DNA from: Clostridiales bacterium
Lineage (GTDB): Bacteria; Bacillota; Clostridia; Christensenellales; Borkfalkiaceae
Direction: 5' to 3'
DNA length: 64,000 nucleotides
Assembly: GCA_022508245.1 (NCBI GenBank)
Contig: JAFLVO010000001.1
Location: 620,001 to 684,000, forward strand
Below, in pieces: positions 63,001 through 64,000 of this stretch. The translations under genes and the position numbers were made by a program. The first letter of the stretch is position 1, and every line of letters starts with the position of its first letter. Below the pieces are notes generated by a model, which saw nothing but the letters and a program-made list of their open reading frames with translations, was not told where the DNA came from and ran no database searches.

Positions 63001-64000
63001 TTGAGCCCGGTAAACACAGGTCAACGTAGCTTCCGTAGTTGGAATAGTAGGCAACAAACGGGAAATTTTCGTAAACAGCGTTTTGTGAGAGCGCTGAAAC
63101 GGTTAAAGCCGACGGGCAATTTGCCGGGAAACACTCCTCAACGTAATAACTTTCGTTGCCTGCTGCCACAACCGACATAATATTTTTTTCATATGCCTGA
63201 TCGAATACAAGTGTACTTTCATTTCCCAGACTGCCCGCCGCAAGACTCATATTCATTGCAACGATATTAAGTCCCACAGTTTCCTTCAGGTGCATCACAT
63301 ATTTGACGCCGAATATTAAGTCCTCTATATCGCCAAGGCCGTTCCCGTCCACCACTTTGATGGGAATAATTTTAACGTTGGGCAACGTCAAGTCCACAAT
63401 CGTTCCTGCAACATGCGTACCGTGCATGTGATCGTCTTCGAAATCGTACGGACTGCTTCCGTTTAGATACAGTCTGCTCTTGTACACGCTTATGCCGTAT
63501 TCAAGAGCAATTCTGCCCTGTAAAAATTCGTTGTCAGTGTCAATCCCCGAGTCCAGCACCGCTACATACACGTCGGGCAATTTTTGGGAGCTGTACTTTT
63601 GCTCTATTGCATCCTGATAACTGTCCACACCCAATATGTCCGAGCCCCAGCTGAGGTGATCGAGAACATCTGTTTCATAGTCATCGGCCACGTCCACTTG
63701 TGTGCTTACAACCGAATTCATCATTGCAGTTGCGTATTTAAGCGAGTTGTAATAATCGAACGCACGTTGTGCCTCGGCATTTGTTGAATACTGAAAAACA
63801 TACATATCGCCAAAGCCTGATGCAGAGGCAATTGCATTTTCGTCCTTAATACTGCGCTTTGAAATAACTATGACTCGGTTTTCATGGTCATAGTTTTCGT
63901 TCAAGTATGTAAGCTGTTGACTATATGTCTCCAAATTACCCGCCGTATTTACAAACGGATTTCCATCTTCCTCTGCAAAGAGGAAAAATAGTGAGAGAGA
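60041..64000 (-). CDS. Large surface subtilisin-like (S8) protease with BspA-type leucine-rich repeats, 5' end beyond window
   Basis: At least 1319 residues; the frame stays open to the right edge, whose first codons (SLSLFFLFAEEDG) look like the end of a signal peptide. Counting from the edge, the triad is Asp150 (VAVLDSGID), His193 (HGTHVAGT) and Ser365 (NGTSMATPHAS), with oxyanion Asn282. Next come a small CHB_HEX-like beta domain (YYTLDGSYP), LRR_5/BspA-type repeats, a helical coiled region, an acidic Pro-rich spacer and a C-terminal membrane anchor ending RRRRRL. No LPxTG is visible. It would act on proteins at the cell surface. A neighbouring ECF sigma factor gene may control it. Confidence 0.9.
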   Translation of the reverse strand, partial: SLSLFFLFAEEDGNPFVNTAGNLETYSQQLTYLNENYDHENRVIVISKRSIKDENAIASASGFGDMYVFQYSTNAEAQRAFDYYNSLKYATAMMNSVVSTQVDVADDYETDVLDHLSWGSDILGVDSYQDAIEQKYSSQKLPDVYVAVLDSGIDTDNEFLQGRIALEYGISVYKSRLYLNGSSPYDFEDDHMHGTHVAGTIVDLTLPNVKIIPIKVVDGNGLGDIEDLIFGVKYVMHLKETVGLNIVAMNMSLAAGSLGNESTLVFDQAYEKNIMSVVAAGNESYYVEECFPANCPSALTVSALSQNAVYENFPFVAYYSNYGSYVDLCLPGSNILSCVPDGYNYSNDYVFSETGGTYAYLNGTSMATPHASALVALCATYMGDSFTTEKVEKLLKQSTYDLGTPGRDDLFGYGVPSLDLALADRDLTKIPTLTVGEIGKPYHFDGTISVGITNNNPAYRDMNYEIYYTLDGSYPMICGNRQEYNGAITLNKSTHLSFVIYLFDSNGFVRGHSLLYEIEYFKGEDSDKNTKGTGFEINQNGILQKYTSGLQDVVIPEYVNGVKVRELGNNLFFGVNVRSIVCEADVSLANKASVKLEYPIRYCPNLQSVTLGASDVTYAVSHCFNLKELILLNATAISDATFPSFQLGYSYLGSYTAYGCSALKRVVAYKATSVGSYAFNYVKTLKELILPNVNSIFSCAFIECTGLTEVDLPSAMYIYGSAFMDCYNLRTVRSPKLSSIESYAFANCVSLTDIQTETVTKYGEGALYNCVGLTTLDTHAAQTIENKAFGKCSNLTWLDLSNVTSIGTNTMPDCDNLIAIYCGSNKYLIDKSVTWADWIRRFGNLQYLVTDYGYTTRGGLLNNIFWNYKVIDKKYRVFTRTELFTAIFKDENGNEIATKYHVTADPLNPPKCEAYDEYRISYLSWKSETTGAIFNLGEQFYLSADDTFTLMDYNVYYFAYAEQAKKHYAELYQKLTGMIPAANDAVYSAIELACTVNRVGVQTTGMSDKANILKNVNSVIDSAICNLFDNLLLETDSDAVIDIVCNAKSDISTACNNATDIVDLNDIVDSTLNSIAAQRQADLVSAKTDAKNALRERTKDIYDKISVERKATADEIYQKYDSNIDAADVSEYDGIIDACKQEFIIQDGIWALDDLVSDSEDVQILEIVNEAQENIRSLADSDCLTDELQTNVNAIVEQAKSDIEEYLSSKKDPVEPENPNDKKDPDADGGTEPIEPEVPDSGDNSGGGEDPAPQPKPDDGGNADPEPKPDEIIDPGEGKEPADESDNTVAVAVGTTACVVGAGAIGGVAFWFVRRRRRL

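Noticed and set aside
1..64000. Prophage, insertion sequence or integrative element carrying the nucleic acid locus
   Set aside because: No transposase, integrase, phage structural gene, flanking repeat or tRNA target was found in the window; the locus may still have been transferred, but nothing here shows it.

Overview
The window looks like chromosome of a low-GC Gram-positive anaerobe of the Clostridia (Bacillota). The basis is the gene content and order: ylxY-mlpA, an scpA-scpB/ytfJ/dac/rluB cluster like that around Bacillus dacB-rluB, pta-ackA, TmcAL, MutS2, stand-alone DHH phosphoesterases, consensus SigA promoters with strong AGGAGG ribosome binding sites, and lipobox-type secreted proteins. 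An uncultured gut lineage is plausible, but genus and species cannot be read from the sequence. Most genes lie on the minus strand. I saw no rRNA, tRNA, CRISPR array, phage or insertion sequence.

Region 1 (1-31 kb) is mostly housekeeping: a cut deoxyinosine glycosylase, M16 protease, YlxY-like deacetylase, MutS2, U32 (RlhA-like) protein, Cof-type HAD phosphatase, UvrC, ArsR regulator, HMA metal chaperone, asparaginase, AsnRS, L32 and its DUF177 partner, AckA, Pta, divergent TmcAL, a methyltransferase, a Gate-domain membrane protein, RluB, two DD-carboxypeptidases, YtfJ, ScpAB, an M50 protease, an unusual NT5C/guanylate-kinase-like fusion, and a plus-strand operon of two NrnA-like DHH phosphoesterases plus SurE.

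Region 2 (31-55 kb) is the most striking part: about 24 kb on one strand that reads as a complete route for using extracellular nucleic acid as food. From a perfect consensus promoter at 55.2 kb the order is deoC, deoD, deoB, cdd, a 5'-nucleotidase lipoprotein, pdp, tdk, udk, a secreted endonuclease I with Ig-like and accessory modules, and a small lipoprotein, mostly joined by 1-17 nt overlaps. A second promoter at 45.1 kb then drives an RDD membrane protein, a complete CUT1-type ABC importer (ATPase, two permeases, binding lipoprotein), a lipoprotein thermonuclease with OB folds, and an OB-fold/Ig-like lipoprotein. A 1543-residue surface lipoprotein with FN3-like repeats and OB folds follows from its own promoter. 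Nuclease, phosphatase and OB-fold domains found in one polypeptide in Bacillus YhcR are here spread over separate secreted proteins. The inferred flow is: DNA/RNA capture, cutting by EndA and SNase, removal of phosphate by 5'-nucleotidase, uptake by the ABC importer, then salvage (tdk, udk, cdd) or breakdown to deoxyribose-5-phosphate and on to acetaldehyde plus glyceraldehyde-3-phosphate (pdp/deoD, deoB, deoC). The neighbouring NrnA-NrnA-SurE operon, NT5C fusion, pyrophosphatase and FEN-type exonuclease extend the nucleic-acid theme.

Region 3 (55-64 kb) holds a small pyrophosphatase, a 5'-3' exonuclease, an SGNH hydrolase, and an ECF sigma factor followed by a secreted papain-like protease and a single-pass membrane protein. 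A large subtilisin-like surface protease with leucine-rich repeats runs off the right edge.
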